A stretch of 64,000 nucleotides of DNA from Streptomyces eurythermus (lineage in GTDB: Bacteria; Actinomycetota; Actinomycetes; Streptomycetales; Streptomycetaceae), in contig NZ_BMSK01000021.1 of assembly GCF_014649115.1 (NCBI RefSeq), positions 62,001-126,000 of the forward strand, read 5' to 3'. Below the pieces are notes generated by a model, which saw only the letters and a program-made list of their open reading frames with translations, made no database searches and had not been told where the DNA came from. Shown one piece after another: positions 16,865 to 24,896 of this stretch. The translations under genes and the position numbers were made by a program. The stretch's first letter is position 1. Each line of letters begins with the position of its first letter.

Positions 16865-17896
16865 CTAGGGGAGGGTAACGACCGTGGCGGCGTAGACGAG
16901 ACCCGCCCCGAATCCGATGACGAGCGCGGTGTCGCCGCTCTTCGCCTCCCCGGTCGCCAGGAGCCGCTCCATCGCGAGCGGGATCGAGGCGGCCGAGGTG
17001 TTGCCGGTGGTGCGGATGTCACGGGCGACCGTGACGTGCTCCGGCAGCTTCAGTGTCTTCACCATCGAGTCGATGATCCGCACATTGGCCTGGTGCGGGA
17101 TGAAGACGTCCAGGTCGTCCGCGGTGATTCCGGCCGCGTCCAGCGCCTGCTGGGCGACCTTCGCCATCTCGAACACGGCCCAGCGGAACACCGCCTGGCC
17201 CTCCTGCGTGATCGCAGGGAACTTGAGGTTGCCCTCGCTGTCGACGGGCAGCTGGGTCAGGTCGCCGACCCGGAACCGGTCCCAGGAGACGGTCTGCTTG
17301 ATCGTCTCGGCCTTGTCGCCCTCGGAGCCCCACACGGTCGGGCCGATGGCCGGCTCCTGCGAGGGGCCCACGACGACCGCGCCGGCGCCGTCACCGAACA
17401 GGAAGGCGGTGGCCCGGTCCTCCAGGTCGGTGAGGTCGCTCAGCCGCTCCACGCCGATCACCAGCACGTACTCGGCGGAACCTTCCACCACCATGCCCTT
17501 GGCGAGGGTGAGGCCGTAGCCGAAGCCCGCGCAGCCGGCCGAGATGTCGAAGGCGGCGGCCTTGTTCGTGCCGAGCTTGTCGGCGATCTCGGTGGCGATG
17601 GCCGGGGTCTGGCTGAAGTGCGAGACGGTGGAGACGACCACCGCGCCGATCCGCTCGGCGTCGATGCCGGAGTCCGCGATCGCCTTGCCGGAGGCCTCGA
17701 TGGCCATCGCGGCCACGGTCTCCTCGGGACCGGCCCAGTGCCGGGTCTCGATGCCGGAGCGGGAGCGGATCCACTCGTCGGACGAGTCGATCTTCTCCAG
17801 GATCACCTCGTTCGGCACGACCCGGGTCGGCCGGTAGCCGCCGACGCCGAGGATGCGCGCGTACGGGGCGCCCTTGCTGGGCTTGATCTTCGCCAT
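16865..17896 (-). CDS. fabH: 3-oxoacyl-ACP synthase III
   Basis: 343 aa. It initiates fatty-acid synthesis by condensing an acyl-CoA starter with malonyl-ACP. Catalytic Cys122 (DISAGCAGF), His268 (FIPHQANVRI) and Asn299 (RTTGNTSAASI) are present. In Streptomyces this enzyme accepts branched starters, giving iso/anteiso fatty acids; that is family knowledge. The ATG follows AAGGAGAG. It lies 12 bases after fabD, clearly in one operon. Confidence 0.97.
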   Translation of the reverse strand: MAKIKPSKGAPYARILGVGGYRPTRVVPNEVILEKIDSSDEWIRSRSGIETRHWAGPEETVAAMAIEASGKAIADSGIDAERIGAVVVSTVSHFSQTPAIATEIADKLGTNKAAAFDISAGCAGFGYGLTLAKGMVVEGSAEYVLVIGVERLSDLTDLEDRATAFLFGDGAGAVVVGPSQEPAIGPTVWGSEGDKAETIKQTVSWDRFRVGDLTQLPVDSEGNLKFPAITQEGQAVFRWAVFEMAKVAQQALDAAGITADDLDVFIPHQANVRIIDSMVKTLKLPEHVTVARDIRTTGNTSAASIPLAMERLLATGEAKSGDTALVIGFGAGLVYAATVVTLP

Positions 17897-17908
17897 GTAC
17901 GGCTCTCC

Positions 17909-18841
17909 TTAGGCTCCGGCGTGCTCTGCGAACAGAGCCCGGGCCGCTTCCAGGTCGTCGGGGGTCTTCAGGGCCAGCGTCTTGACACCGGGCAGCGCCC
18001 GCTTGGCCAGGCCGGTCAGGGTGCCGCCCGGGCACACCTCGACGAGCGCGGTGACGCCCAGCTCCTTGAAGGTCTCCATGCACAGGTCCCAGCGGACCGG
18101 GTTGGCGACCTGGCCGACCAGCCGCTGGAGCACCTCGGTGCCGGAGGCGACGGCCTGACCGTCCTTGTTGGAGACGTAGGTCACCTTCGGGTCGGCCGGC
18201 GACAGCTTGGCCGCGGCCTCCTCCAGGGTCGCCACGGCCGGGGCCATGTGGTGGGTGTGGAAGGCGCCGGCCACCTTCAGCGCGACGACCTTGCGGACGC
18301 CCTCGGGCTTGTCCTCGTTCAGCGCGGCCAGCTGCTCCAGCGTGCCCGCGGCGACGATCTGGCCCGCGCCGTTGATGTTCGCCGGGGTCAGGCCCAGCTT
18401 CTCCAGGTGCGGCAGGGTCACCTCGGGGTCGCCGCCGAGCAGCGCCGACATGCCGGTCTCGGTGACCGCGGCGGCGTCGGCCATGGCCAGGCCGCGGGTG
18501 CGGACCAGGCCGAGGGCGGCCGTGTCGTCCAGGACACCGGCGAAGGCCGCGGCGGTGATCTCGCCGACGCTGTGGCCCGCGACCGCGTCCGGCGCGATCT
18601 CGGAGATGTCACCCAGTGCCGCCGCGGACAGCAGACCGGCGGCGACCAGCAGCGGCTGCGCCACGGCGGTGTCGCGGATCGCGTCGGCGTCGGCCTGGGT
18701 GCCGTAGTGGGCGAGGTCCAGTCCGATGGCGTCCGACCAGGCGGCCACGCGGTCCGCGGCACCGGGCAGGTCGAGCCAGGGAGTCAGGAAGCCGGGCGTC
18801 TGGGCGCCCTGGCCGGGAGCGACGAGTACGAGCACTCTCAC
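17909..18841 (-). CDS. fabD: Malonyl-CoA:ACP transacylase
   Basis: About 310 aa. It transfers malonyl from CoA to AcpP. It begins LVLVAPGQGAQTPG, with the active-site Ser91 in AGHSVGEI and later motifs such as AGAFHTHHM. First gene of the fab operon. Two GTG starts six bases apart (18841 and 18835) are possible; the second, giving MLVLVAPGQG, fits related proteins equally well. A promoter (TTGTCG, 17 bp, TACGTG) with a palindrome lies in the 83-bp gap after fasR, matching the known role of FasR as activator of this operon. Confidence 0.96.
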   Translation of the reverse strand: MRVLVLVAPGQGAQTPGFLTPWLDLPGAADRVAAWSDAIGLDLAHYGTQADADAIRDTAVAQPLLVAAGLLSAAALGDISEIAPDAVAGHSVGEITAAAFAGVLDDTAALGLVRTRGLAMADAAAVTETGMSALLGGDPEVTLPHLEKLGLTPANINGAGQIVAAGTLEQLAALNEDKPEGVRKVVALKVAGAFHTHHMAPAVATLEEAAAKLSPADPKVTYVSNKDGQAVASGTEVLQRLVGQVANPVRWDLCMETFKELGVTALVEVCPGGTLTGLAKRALPGVKTLALKTPDDLEAARALFAEHAGA

Positions 18842-18891
18842 ACTCTCTCTTGGGGTGGGCGGGGGCCGCCCGTGGGGACAGGGACGAAGAA

Positions 18892-18922
18892 CACGTAGGG
18901 CTTTTGTAGAGCCCCGACAAAA
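18892..18922 (-). promoter_or_regulatory. fabD operon promoter with candidate FasR site
   Basis: TTGTCG (18920-18915), a 17-bp spacer and TACGTG (18897-18892) on the minus strand. The palindrome TTTTGT-N9-ACAAAA (18902-18922) covers the -35, and a nested GGGCT/AGCCC repeat lies within the spacer. Since FasR is known in S. coelicolor to activate fabD-fabF, this palindrome is a good candidate binding site; that assignment is inference. Confidence 0.55.
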
Positions 18923-18924
18923 CC

Positions 18925-20130
18925 TTATGTCTGGGGTTCACCATCGGCCAGACGCCCCAGGATGAGCGCGATCCGTAGTGTGAACGCGGATCTTACATCC
19001 GAGGGGGACCAGCCGGTGACGTCAGTCACACGTCGGAGCCGGTAGCGCACGGTGTTCGGGTGAACGAAGAGCATCCTCGCCGCGCCTTCGAGACTGCTGG
19101 CCTGCTCCAGGTAGACACTCAGCGTTTCCAGCAGCGCCGAGCCGGCCTCCTCCAGCGGTCTGTAGATCTCCTCCACCAGTTGCTCGCGGGCGCTCGGGTC
19201 GCCCGCGATGGCGCGCTCCGGGAGCAGGTCGTCGGCGAGCACCGGGCGCGGCGCGTCCTGCCAGGCGGTGCACGCCTTCAGCCCGGCGGCGGCGGCCTGC
19301 GCGGACCGGGTGGCGGCCAGCAGATCGGGGACGACGGGGCCCGCGACGACCGGTCCGGCGGCGAACGGCCCGATCAGCGAGCGGGCCACGGCCAGCGGGT
19401 TGTCGCTGCCGCCCGCGATGACCACCAGCCGGTCGCCGAGCACCCCGGTCAGCACCTGGAGTTTGGCGTGCCGGGCGGCCCGCCGGATGGCCTCCACGGT
19501 CAGCTCGCTGTCCCCGTCGGGCGCGGTGCCGAGCACCACGCACACGTGCTCCGGCGAGTTCCAGCCGAGCGCGGCGGCCCGGCTGACGGCCCCCTCGTCG
19601 GCCTCCCCGCTCAGCACGGCGTTCACCACCAGCGACTCCAGCCGCGCGTCCCAGGCACCGCGTGCCTCGGCGGCCTGGGCGTAGACCTGGGCGGTGGCGA
19701 AGGCGATCTCCCGGGCGTACACCAGCAGCGCCTCGCGCAGCACGCTCTCGTCGCCCGGGGCGGCCACCTCGTCGATGGCGGACTCCATCACCTCGATGGT
19801 GGTGCGCACCATCTCCACGGTCTGCCGCAGCGTGATGGCCCGGGTCAGTTCCCGGGGCGCCGTCCCGAAGACGTCGGTGGAGATCGCCTGGGGGGCGTCC
19901 GGGCGCCGGAACCACTCGGTGAAGGCCGCGATGCCCGCCTGGGCGACGAGCCCGATCCAGGAACGGTTCTCCGGGGGCATGGCCCGGTACCACGGCAGGG
20001 TCTCGTCCATGCGCGCGATGGCCTGCGCGGCGAGACTCCCGGAGGACTTCTCCAGCCGCTTCAGGGTCGCGGCGTGCGGGTGGACGTGACGGGCTGCGGG
20101 GTCACCGTGGTGGGATTCGGGTTCGGGCAC
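18925..20130 (-). CDS. fasR: FasR, PucR-type activator of fatty-acid synthesis
   Basis: 401 aa. A long N-terminal sensory region (about 1-330) is followed by the PucR C-terminal helix-turn-helix: GAARMLFVHPNTVRYRLRRVTDVTGW, then SDVRSAFTLRIALILGRL. Position immediately upstream of fabD, on the same strand with 83 bp between, matches fasR of S. coelicolor, an activator of the fab operon. The GTG start lacks an obvious ribosome site. The ligand is unknown; a lipid intermediate would make sense for feedback control. Confidence 0.93.
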   Translation of the reverse strand: MPEPESHHGDPAARHVHPHAATLKRLEKSSGSLAAQAIARMDETLPWYRAMPPENRSWIGLVAQAGIAAFTEWFRRPDAPQAISTDVFGTAPRELTRAITLRQTVEMVRTTIEVMESAIDEVAAPGDESVLREALLVYAREIAFATAQVYAQAAEARGAWDARLESLVVNAVLSGEADEGAVSRAAALGWNSPEHVCVVLGTAPDGDSELTVEAIRRAARHAKLQVLTGVLGDRLVVIAGGSDNPLAVARSLIGPFAAGPVVAGPVVPDLLAATRSAQAAAAGLKACTAWQDAPRPVLADDLLPERAIAGDPSAREQLVEEIYRPLEEAGSALLETLSVYLEQASSLEGAARMLFVHPNTVRYRLRRVTDVTGWSPSDVRSAFTLRIALILGRLADGEPQT

Positions 20131-20379
20131 GGGGACAAGACTGCCTTATCCGGACGGGACCCCGTGCCGCCGGGGGGCGGTGACCGCCGGCCGGGCCGGT
20201 GGCCGGCGGGGGCGGCGGCCGGCGCCCGGGCGGCCGTGGACGGGTGGCCGGGACGGTGCGGCGGGGCGTCCGGCCGGGCCTTTGCCGGGCGGCCGGCCAC
20301 GCCCCGTAAGGCGTCGCGGCCGGTCTCCGTACGGTGCCCCGGACCGGGCCCGACTGCGGCCCGGTCCGCACCGCGGGGC

Positions 20380-20385
20380 TACCGT
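20380..20385 (+). promoter_or_regulatory. -10 box of leaderless pirin transcript
   Basis: TACCGT, seven bases before GTG at 20393. The rest of the 262-bp gap 20131-20392 is very GC-rich and shows no other feature. Confidence 0.35.
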
Positions 20386-20392
20386 GGGGGCC

Positions 20393-21052
20393 GTGATGAC
20401 GGACGTACGGCGCGCCGGTGAGCGCTATCGCGGCGGGGACCCCGGGGCCGGGATCGACACCCGGCACGCCTTCTCCTTCGGACCGCACTACGACCCCGAC
20501 AACCTGCGGTTCGGCGCGCTGATCGCGTGCAACGAGGAGCGGCTGGCCCCCGGCGCCGGTTTCGACGAGCACCCGCACAGCCACACCGAGATCGTCACCT
20601 GGGTCGTCGAGGGCGAGCTGACCCACCGCGACTCGGCCGGGCACGAGACCCGGGTCGGCCCCGGGGACGTGCAGCACCTGAGCGCGGCGGCGGGCGTGCG
20701 GCACGTGGAACGCAACGACGGCCCGGCCCCGCTGACCTTCCTCCAGATGTGGCTGACCCCCCGGGAGCCCGGTGGCACCCCGTCCTACACCCTCGTCCCG
20801 GCCGCCGAGGGACCCGTCAGGTACGCGATCCCGGCCGCGGGCGCGGTGCTGCACGTACGGCGGCCGGGGCCCGGGGAGCGGACGGCGGTGCCGGACGCGC
20901 CATGGGTGTACGTCCATGTGGTGCGCGGCACGGTCCGGCTGGCCGGGGCGGAGCTGGGCCCCGGCGACGCGGCGCGGATCACCGGCGCCGAAGGGCTCCA
21001 GGCGCTGGCGACGGCGCCGGCGGAGCTGCTGCTGTGGGAGATGACGCCGTAG
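20393..21052 (+). CDS. Pirin-family bicupin
   Basis: 219 aa (GTG at 20393 or ATG at 20396). The N-terminal cupin carries the pirin metal-site pattern: FDEHPHSHTEIVTWVVEGEL supplies two histidines, and GDVQHLSAAAGVRHVERN supplies a third His and Glu. The second cupin (about 140-215) lacks ligands. Pirins bind iron or other metals; some bacterial members have quercetinase activity and others modulate pyruvate dehydrogenase. Cytosolic. There is no ribosome site, but a -10 box sits 7 bases upstream, so a leaderless GTG start is favoured. It stands alone and the substrate is unknown. Confidence 0.88.
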   Translation: MMTDVRRAGERYRGGDPGAGIDTRHAFSFGPHYDPDNLRFGALIACNEERLAPGAGFDEHPHSHTEIVTWVVEGELTHRDSAGHETRVGPGDVQHLSAAAGVRHVERNDGPAPLTFLQMWLTPREPGGTPSYTLVPAAEGPVRYAIPAAGAVLHVRRPGPGERTAVPDAPWVYVHVVRGTVRLAGAELGPGDAARITGAEGLQALATAPAELLLWEMTP

Positions 21053-21107
21053 CGCCCGGAGACGGTAGCCCCCGGACGCTGCGGGCCCCCGGCGGCCGTG
21101 GCCGTCG

Positions 21108-21929
21108 TCAGCCGCGCAGTTCCGCGAGGACCGCGTCCGTGAGGGCCGGCCACGCCTCGATCGCCCAGGGGCCGAACGCGCGGTCGGTCAGGGCGACCCC
21201 GGCCGCCCCGGCGTCCGGGTCGATCCACAGGAACGTGCCCGACTGCCCGAAGTGCCCGAACGTGCGCGGCGAGGAGGAGGCGCCCGTCCAGTGCGGGGAC
21301 TTGCCGTCGCGGATCTCGAAGCCCAGGCCCCAGTCGTTCGGGTTCTGGTGCCCGTACCCGGGCAGGACGCCCTTGGTCCCCGGGTACTGCACGGTCATCG
21401 CGGCCGCCACCGTCCGCGGGTCCAGCAGCCGGGGCGCCTGCACCTCCGCCGCGAACCGCAGCAGGTCCTCGACCGTCGACACCCCGTCCTTGGCCGGCGA
21501 GCCCTCCAGCGAGGTGGCCGTCATGCCCAGCGGCTCCAGCACGGCCTGTCGCAGATACTCCGCGAACGGGATGTCCGTGGCCTTGGCGATGTGGTCCCCG
21601 AGCTGCTCGAACCCGGCGTTGGAGTACAGCCGCCGGTCCCCGGGCGGGGCCGTGACCCGGTGCTCGTCGAAGGCCAGCCCCGAGGTGTGCGCGAGGAGGT
21701 GACGGACCGTCGCCCCGGGCGGACCGGCCGGCTCGTCCAGCTCGATCGCGCCCTCCTCGTACGCGACGAGCGCCGCGTAGGCCGCCAGCGGCTTGGTGAC
21801 GGAGGCCAGCGGGAAGCGGTGCCCGACGGGGCCGTGCGTCCCGAGGACGGTTCCGTCGGCCCGTACGACCCCCGCCGCGGCGGTGGGGACGGGCCAGTTC
21901 TCGATCAGGGCCAGGCTCTGCAACGACAT
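21108..21929 (-). CDS. Serine hydrolase, beta-lactamase/DD-peptidase fold
   Basis: 273 aa. Class C-like motifs: S-x-x-K as PLASVTKPLAAY (about 41-52), Y-x-N as RLYSNAGFEQLGD, and HFGQSGTFLW in place of K-T-G. The first Ser-Lys and Tyr-Asn are intact, so an esterase, amidase or DD-peptidase activity is plausible. It has no signal peptide, so it is probably cytosolic and not an exported resistance beta-lactamase. TAGGCT lies 7 bases before the ATG, suggesting leaderless translation. Substrate unknown. Confidence 0.88.
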   Translation of the reverse strand: MSLQSLALIENWPVPTAAAGVVRADGTVLGTHGPVGHRFPLASVTKPLAAYAALVAYEEGAIELDEPAGPPGATVRHLLAHTSGLAFDEHRVTAPPGDRRLYSNAGFEQLGDHIAKATDIPFAEYLRQAVLEPLGMTATSLEGSPAKDGVSTVEDLLRFAAEVQAPRLLDPRTVAAAMTVQYPGTKGVLPGYGHQNPNDWGLGFEIRDGKSPHWTGASSSPRTFGHFGQSGTFLWIDPDAGAAGVALTDRAFGPWAIEAWPALTDAVLAELRG

Positions 21930-21936
21930 GCGTCCG

Positions 21937-21942
21937 AGCCTA
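21937..21942 (-). promoter_or_regulatory. -10 box of leaderless serine hydrolase transcript
   Basis: TAGGCT on the minus strand, seven bases before the ATG at 21929. No ribosome site. Confidence 0.4.
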
Positions 21943-21948
21943 TGCGGC

Positions 21949-22425
21949 TCACAGCGACAGCCGCATCGACGGGTCGGGATCCCGGGCGAAGCCCAGCGCG
22001 GTGTACAGCGGCTCGGCCTCCGGCGAGGCGTTGAGCAGCACGTGTCCGGCGCCGCGCGCCCGGAACCAGGCCAGCAGCTCCTCCATGCAGGCGCGTGCGT
22101 AGCCCCGCCTGCGGGCGTCCGGGTCGGTCGCCACGCTGAAGACGTACCCGACCCGGCCCAGGGGGTTGCCGGGCTTGCCTATGCGGTACTCCACGGTCCC
22201 CGCCACCAGCGCGGCCAGCGTCCCCGGCCGGCCGGGGTGGTCCACCACGAACGCGGCGAAGTCCCCGTCGTCCCCGGCGAGCCGCTCGCGCAGTCCCGGC
22301 AGCGACTCGCTCTGCCAGCCGGCCGCGGCGTCACCCCCGTCGCCCCACAGGGAGTCGATCATGACCTGGCGCAGTCGCAGTACTTCCCCGGCATCCTCGG
22401 GCCGGGCCCGTCGCACGAGACTCAT
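21949..22425 (-). CDS. GNAT-family N-acetyltransferase
   Basis: 158 aa with the GNAT acetyl-CoA signature VATDPDARRRGYARACMEELLAWFRARGA (about 96-124) and C-terminal PLYTALGF, matching motif B. Probably acetylates a small molecule or protein; the substrate is unknown. TAGCCT lies 6 bases before the ATG with no ribosome site. It lies 19 bases upstream of the serine hydrolase but has its own -10. Confidence 0.9.
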   Translation of the reverse strand: MSLVRRARPEDAGEVLRLRQVMIDSLWGDGGDAAAGWQSESLPGLRERLAGDDGDFAAFVVDHPGRPGTLAALVAGTVEYRIGKPGNPLGRVGYVFSVATDPDARRRGYARACMEELLAWFRARGAGHVLLNASPEAEPLYTALGFARDPDPSMRLSL

Positions 22426-22431
22426 GGGCGC

Positions 22432-22437
22432 AGGCTA
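22432..22437 (-). promoter_or_regulatory. -10 box of leaderless GNAT transcript
   Basis: TAGCCT on the minus strand, six bases before the ATG at 22425. No ribosome site. Confidence 0.4.
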
Positions 22438-22484
22438 ACCACCACGGCCGGGCCCGGTCCTGGGGATTTTCTTACCGGATCAGC

Positions 22485-22515
22485 TTGCTTGGAGTGCACT
22501 CCAACGCCATAGCGT
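22485..22515 (+). promoter_or_regulatory. MerR-type promoter with 19-bp spacer and perfect palindrome
   Basis: -35 TTGCTT (22485-22490), a 19-bp spacer and -10 TAGCGT (22510-22515). The perfect palindrome TTGGAGTGCACTCCAA (22489-22504) lies in the spacer. The over-long spacer with a central palindrome is the classic MerR activation design, and the sequence resembles AdhR/NmlR-type operators. The expected start of transcription falls on the ATG at 22522. Confidence 0.8.
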
Positions 22516-22521
22516 GGAGGC

Positions 22522-22986
22522 ATGACGGTGATGCAGACCACGCCAGCGGCCACCGAGCACGCCACCCCCGCCGACATCTGCTCCGCCCCTCCCCGGCGCC
22601 ACCCCCGCCCCGACGGCCAGGACCGCTACACGATCAGCGAGGTCGTCGCGTTCACCGGTCTGACCGCGCACACCCTGCGCTGGTACGAGCGGATCGGGCT
22701 GATGCCGCACATCGACCGCTCGCACACCGGCCAGCGCCGCTATCGCAACCGCGACCTGGACTGGCTGGACTTCGTCACCAAGCTCCGGCTGACCGGCATG
22801 CCGGTGGCGGACATGGTCCGGTACGCGGAGCTGGTCCGGGAGGGCGAGGACACCTACGCGGAGCGGCAGGCCCTGCTGGAGTCGACCCGCCGGGACGTCC
22901 TGAACCGGATCGCCGAACTGCGCGACACGCTCGCCGTACTCGACCGCAAGATCAGTTTTTACGCCACGGAGGGGACCACTCGATGA
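22522..22986 (+). CDS. MerR-family regulator (AdhR-like)
   Basis: 154 aa. After a 32-residue variable start come the MerR DNA-binding helices: YTISEVVAFTGLTAHTLRWYERIGLMPHIDRSHTGQRRYRNRDLDWL (about 34-80), then KLRLTGMPVADMVRYAELV, a dimerisation helix and a short C-terminus. One cysteine near residue 20 (DICSAPP) is outside the usual sensor position. It should activate its own operon, including the coupled aldo/keto reductase, in response to an aldehyde or other electrophile, as for AdhR-type relatives. The start could be 22522 (leaderless) or the ATG at 22531, 10 bases after GGAGG. Confidence 0.92.
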   Translation: MTVMQTTPAATEHATPADICSAPPRRHPRPDGQDRYTISEVVAFTGLTAHTLRWYERIGLMPHIDRSHTGQRRYRNRDLDWLDFVTKLRLTGMPVADMVRYAELVREGEDTYAERQALLESTRRDVLNRIAELRDTLAVLDRKISFYATEGTTR

Positions 22987-23999
22987 CCGACGCCAGGATT
23001 CCGACGGTACGGCTCGGCACGGACGGGCCGGAGGTCGGTGTGCAGGGCCTCGGCTGCATGGGCATGAACTTCGGCTACGGCCCGACGGACGCCGGGCAGG
23101 CCCGTGCCGCGCTGGACCGGGCGCTGGAGCTGGGCGTCACGCTGTACGACACGGCGGACGCCTACGGTGCCGGGGAGAACGAGCGGTTCCTCTCGCCGTT
23201 CTTCAAGGCGCACCGGGACGAGGTGGTCATCGCGACCAAGTTCGCCCTGTCCATCCCGCCGGACGACCCGACCAAGCGCATCATCCGCAACGACGCGCCC
23301 TACATCCGCGAGGCGGTCGAGGCCAGCCTGAAGCGGCTGGACGTCGAGGTGATCGACCTCTACTACATGCACCGCCGCGATGTGAACGTCCCCATCGAGG
23401 AGACCGTCGGCACGATGGCGGAGCTGGTCCGCGAGGGCAAGGTCAAGCACCTCGGGCTCAGCGAGGTCACCGCGGACGAGCTGCGCGCCGCGCACGCCGT
23501 GCACCCGATCGCGGCCGTGCAGTCGGAATGGTCGCTGTTCAGCCGGGACATCGAGGCCAGGGTCGTACCGGCCGCGCGGGACCTGGGCGTGGCCCTGGTG
23601 CCGTACTCGCCGCTCGGCCGCGGTTTCCTCACCGGCTCCTTCACCAACGCCGAGCAGGACCTGACGGCCGACGACTTCCGCCGCCAGCAGCCCCGCTTCA
23701 CCGGCGACAACGCGGCGGCCAACGCGGCCCTGCTGGAGCCGATCCGGGCGATCGCCGAGGCCCGCGGCGCCACGCTCGGCCAGATCGCCCTGGCCTGGGC
23801 GCAGCAGCGGGCGTCGGTCGCGGGCCTGCCCGTGGTGCCGATCCCGGGCACCCGCAAGCCGGGCCGGGTGGAGGAGAACGTGGCGGCGACCCGCATCACC
23901 CTCACCGAGGACGAACTCGCCACCCTGGAGCCGATCGCCTCCCGAGTCTCCGGCGACCGCTACCCGGACATGCGCTTCGCCTCGGCGGGCCGCGAGTAA
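22983..23999 (+). CDS. Aldo/keto reductase
   Basis: 338 aa. Family motifs: GLGCMGMNFGYGP, LYDTADAYGAGENE (Asp, catalytic Tyr), the catalytic Lys in VVIATKFAL, YYMHRRD (His), and the NADPH-binding end PVVPIPGTRKPGRVEEN. It reduces aldehydes or ketones. The ATG overlaps the MerR stop (ATGA), so regulator and enzyme are co-translated under the MerR promoter, supporting a role in aldehyde detoxification. Confidence 0.94.
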   Translation: MTDARIPTVRLGTDGPEVGVQGLGCMGMNFGYGPTDAGQARAALDRALELGVTLYDTADAYGAGENERFLSPFFKAHRDEVVIATKFALSIPPDDPTKRIIRNDAPYIREAVEASLKRLDVEVIDLYYMHRRDVNVPIEETVGTMAELVREGKVKHLGLSEVTADELRAAHAVHPIAAVQSEWSLFSRDIEARVVPAARDLGVALVPYSPLGRGFLTGSFTNAEQDLTADDFRRQQPRFTGDNAAANAALLEPIRAIAEARGATLGQIALAWAQQRASVAGLPVVPIPGTRKPGRVEENVAATRITLTEDELATLEPIASRVSGDRYPDMRFASAGRE

Positions 24000-24896
24000 C
24001 GACCACTCGCCGGGCGCGGCCCAGTGGGGTTGGCCGTGCAGCGGGGATGGCATTCGGGCGGGGCCGGCCGCCCGGCGGGGTGGGCCTTCCGGGTGGGGCC
24101 GTCCTTCGGACGGGGCCGCCCGCCCGGTGAGTCCGACCTTCTGGCGAACCCGTCCGCCCGGCGGGATCGGCCGGGACTCGCCGCCCGACGGGTCCGCCGT
24201 CCGCCGGGGCTGACTGCCTGGCGCGCCCGACTGCCTGGCGTGCCCGGCTGCCCGACGCGTCCGGCCGTCCGGCGGGTTCGGCCGCCTGGTGGGGTTGGTT
24301 GTCCGGTGAGTCCTTACCCTCCGGTGAGCTCGGCCGCTCGGCGGGGCTGGTCGTCCAATGCGGCCGACCGCTCGGTGGGGCTGGTTTTCGGGTGGGGTCA
24401 GCCGTCCGGCGTGCCCCGCGGTCCGGTGGGGCTGGCTGGGACTCGCCGCCCGGCTGTAGATGGGCCGACCGCCTGCCGGGGCTGATTGCCTGGCGTGCCC
24501 GGCTGTCCGGCGCGCCCGGCTGTCCGGCGGGTTCGGCCGCCTGGTGGGGTTGGTTGTCCGGTGAGTCCTTACCCTCCGGTGAGCTCGGCCGCTCGGCGGG
24601 GCTGGTCGTCCAATGTGGCCGACCGCTCGGTGGGGCTGGTTTTCGGGTGGGGTCAGCCGTCCGGCGTGCCCCGCGGTCCGGTGGGGCTGGCTGGGACTCG
24701 CCGCCCGGTTGTAGGTGGGCCGACCGCCTGGCGGGTCCGCCGTCCGCCGGGGCTGACTGCCTGGCGCGCCCGGCTGTCCGGCGCGCCCCGCCGTCCGGCG
24801 CGCCCCGCCGTCCGGCGGGCTCGGCCGTCCGGTGTGCCCGGCCGTTCCGCAGGGTCTGCCGGTCCGTCGTGTCGGACGAGGGAGTCGGCCGGGCGG
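24000..24896. repeat. 897-bp gene-free stretch of degenerate short repeats
   Basis: Between the convergent aldo/keto reductase and DUF4429 genes. It consists largely of variants of a short unit such as GGCTGTCCGGCG and GGTTCGGCCGCCTGG. Open frames run through it on both strands, but their products are Pro/Arg/Ala/Ser low-complexity, with no start site, domain or terminator, so I treat it as non-coding. It contains the large duplication listed separately. Confidence 0.7.
24232..24741. repeat. 255-bp tandem direct duplication
   Basis: Positions 24232-24486 recur at 24487-24741 with an offset of exactly 255 bases and only scattered differences. Anchors such as GGGGTTGGTT (24291/24546) and TGGGCCGACC (24461/24716) confirm the offset. 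A flanking 40-bp segment at 24190-24229 also recurs at 24733-24772. The high identity of the copies suggests recent duplication or gene conversion. Confidence 0.9.

Noticed and set aside
15162-18841. Type II polyketide synthase cluster
   Set aside because: Only one ketosynthase with a complete Cys-His-His triad, plus FabH, FabD and a housekeeping ACP with FasR beside it. No chain-length factor, ketoreductase or cyclase: primary fatty-acid synthesis.
21108-21929. Exported antibiotic-resistance beta-lactamase
   Set aside because: No signal peptide, and the third motif is HFG, not KTG. A cytosolic esterase or peptidase-like hydrolase is more likely.
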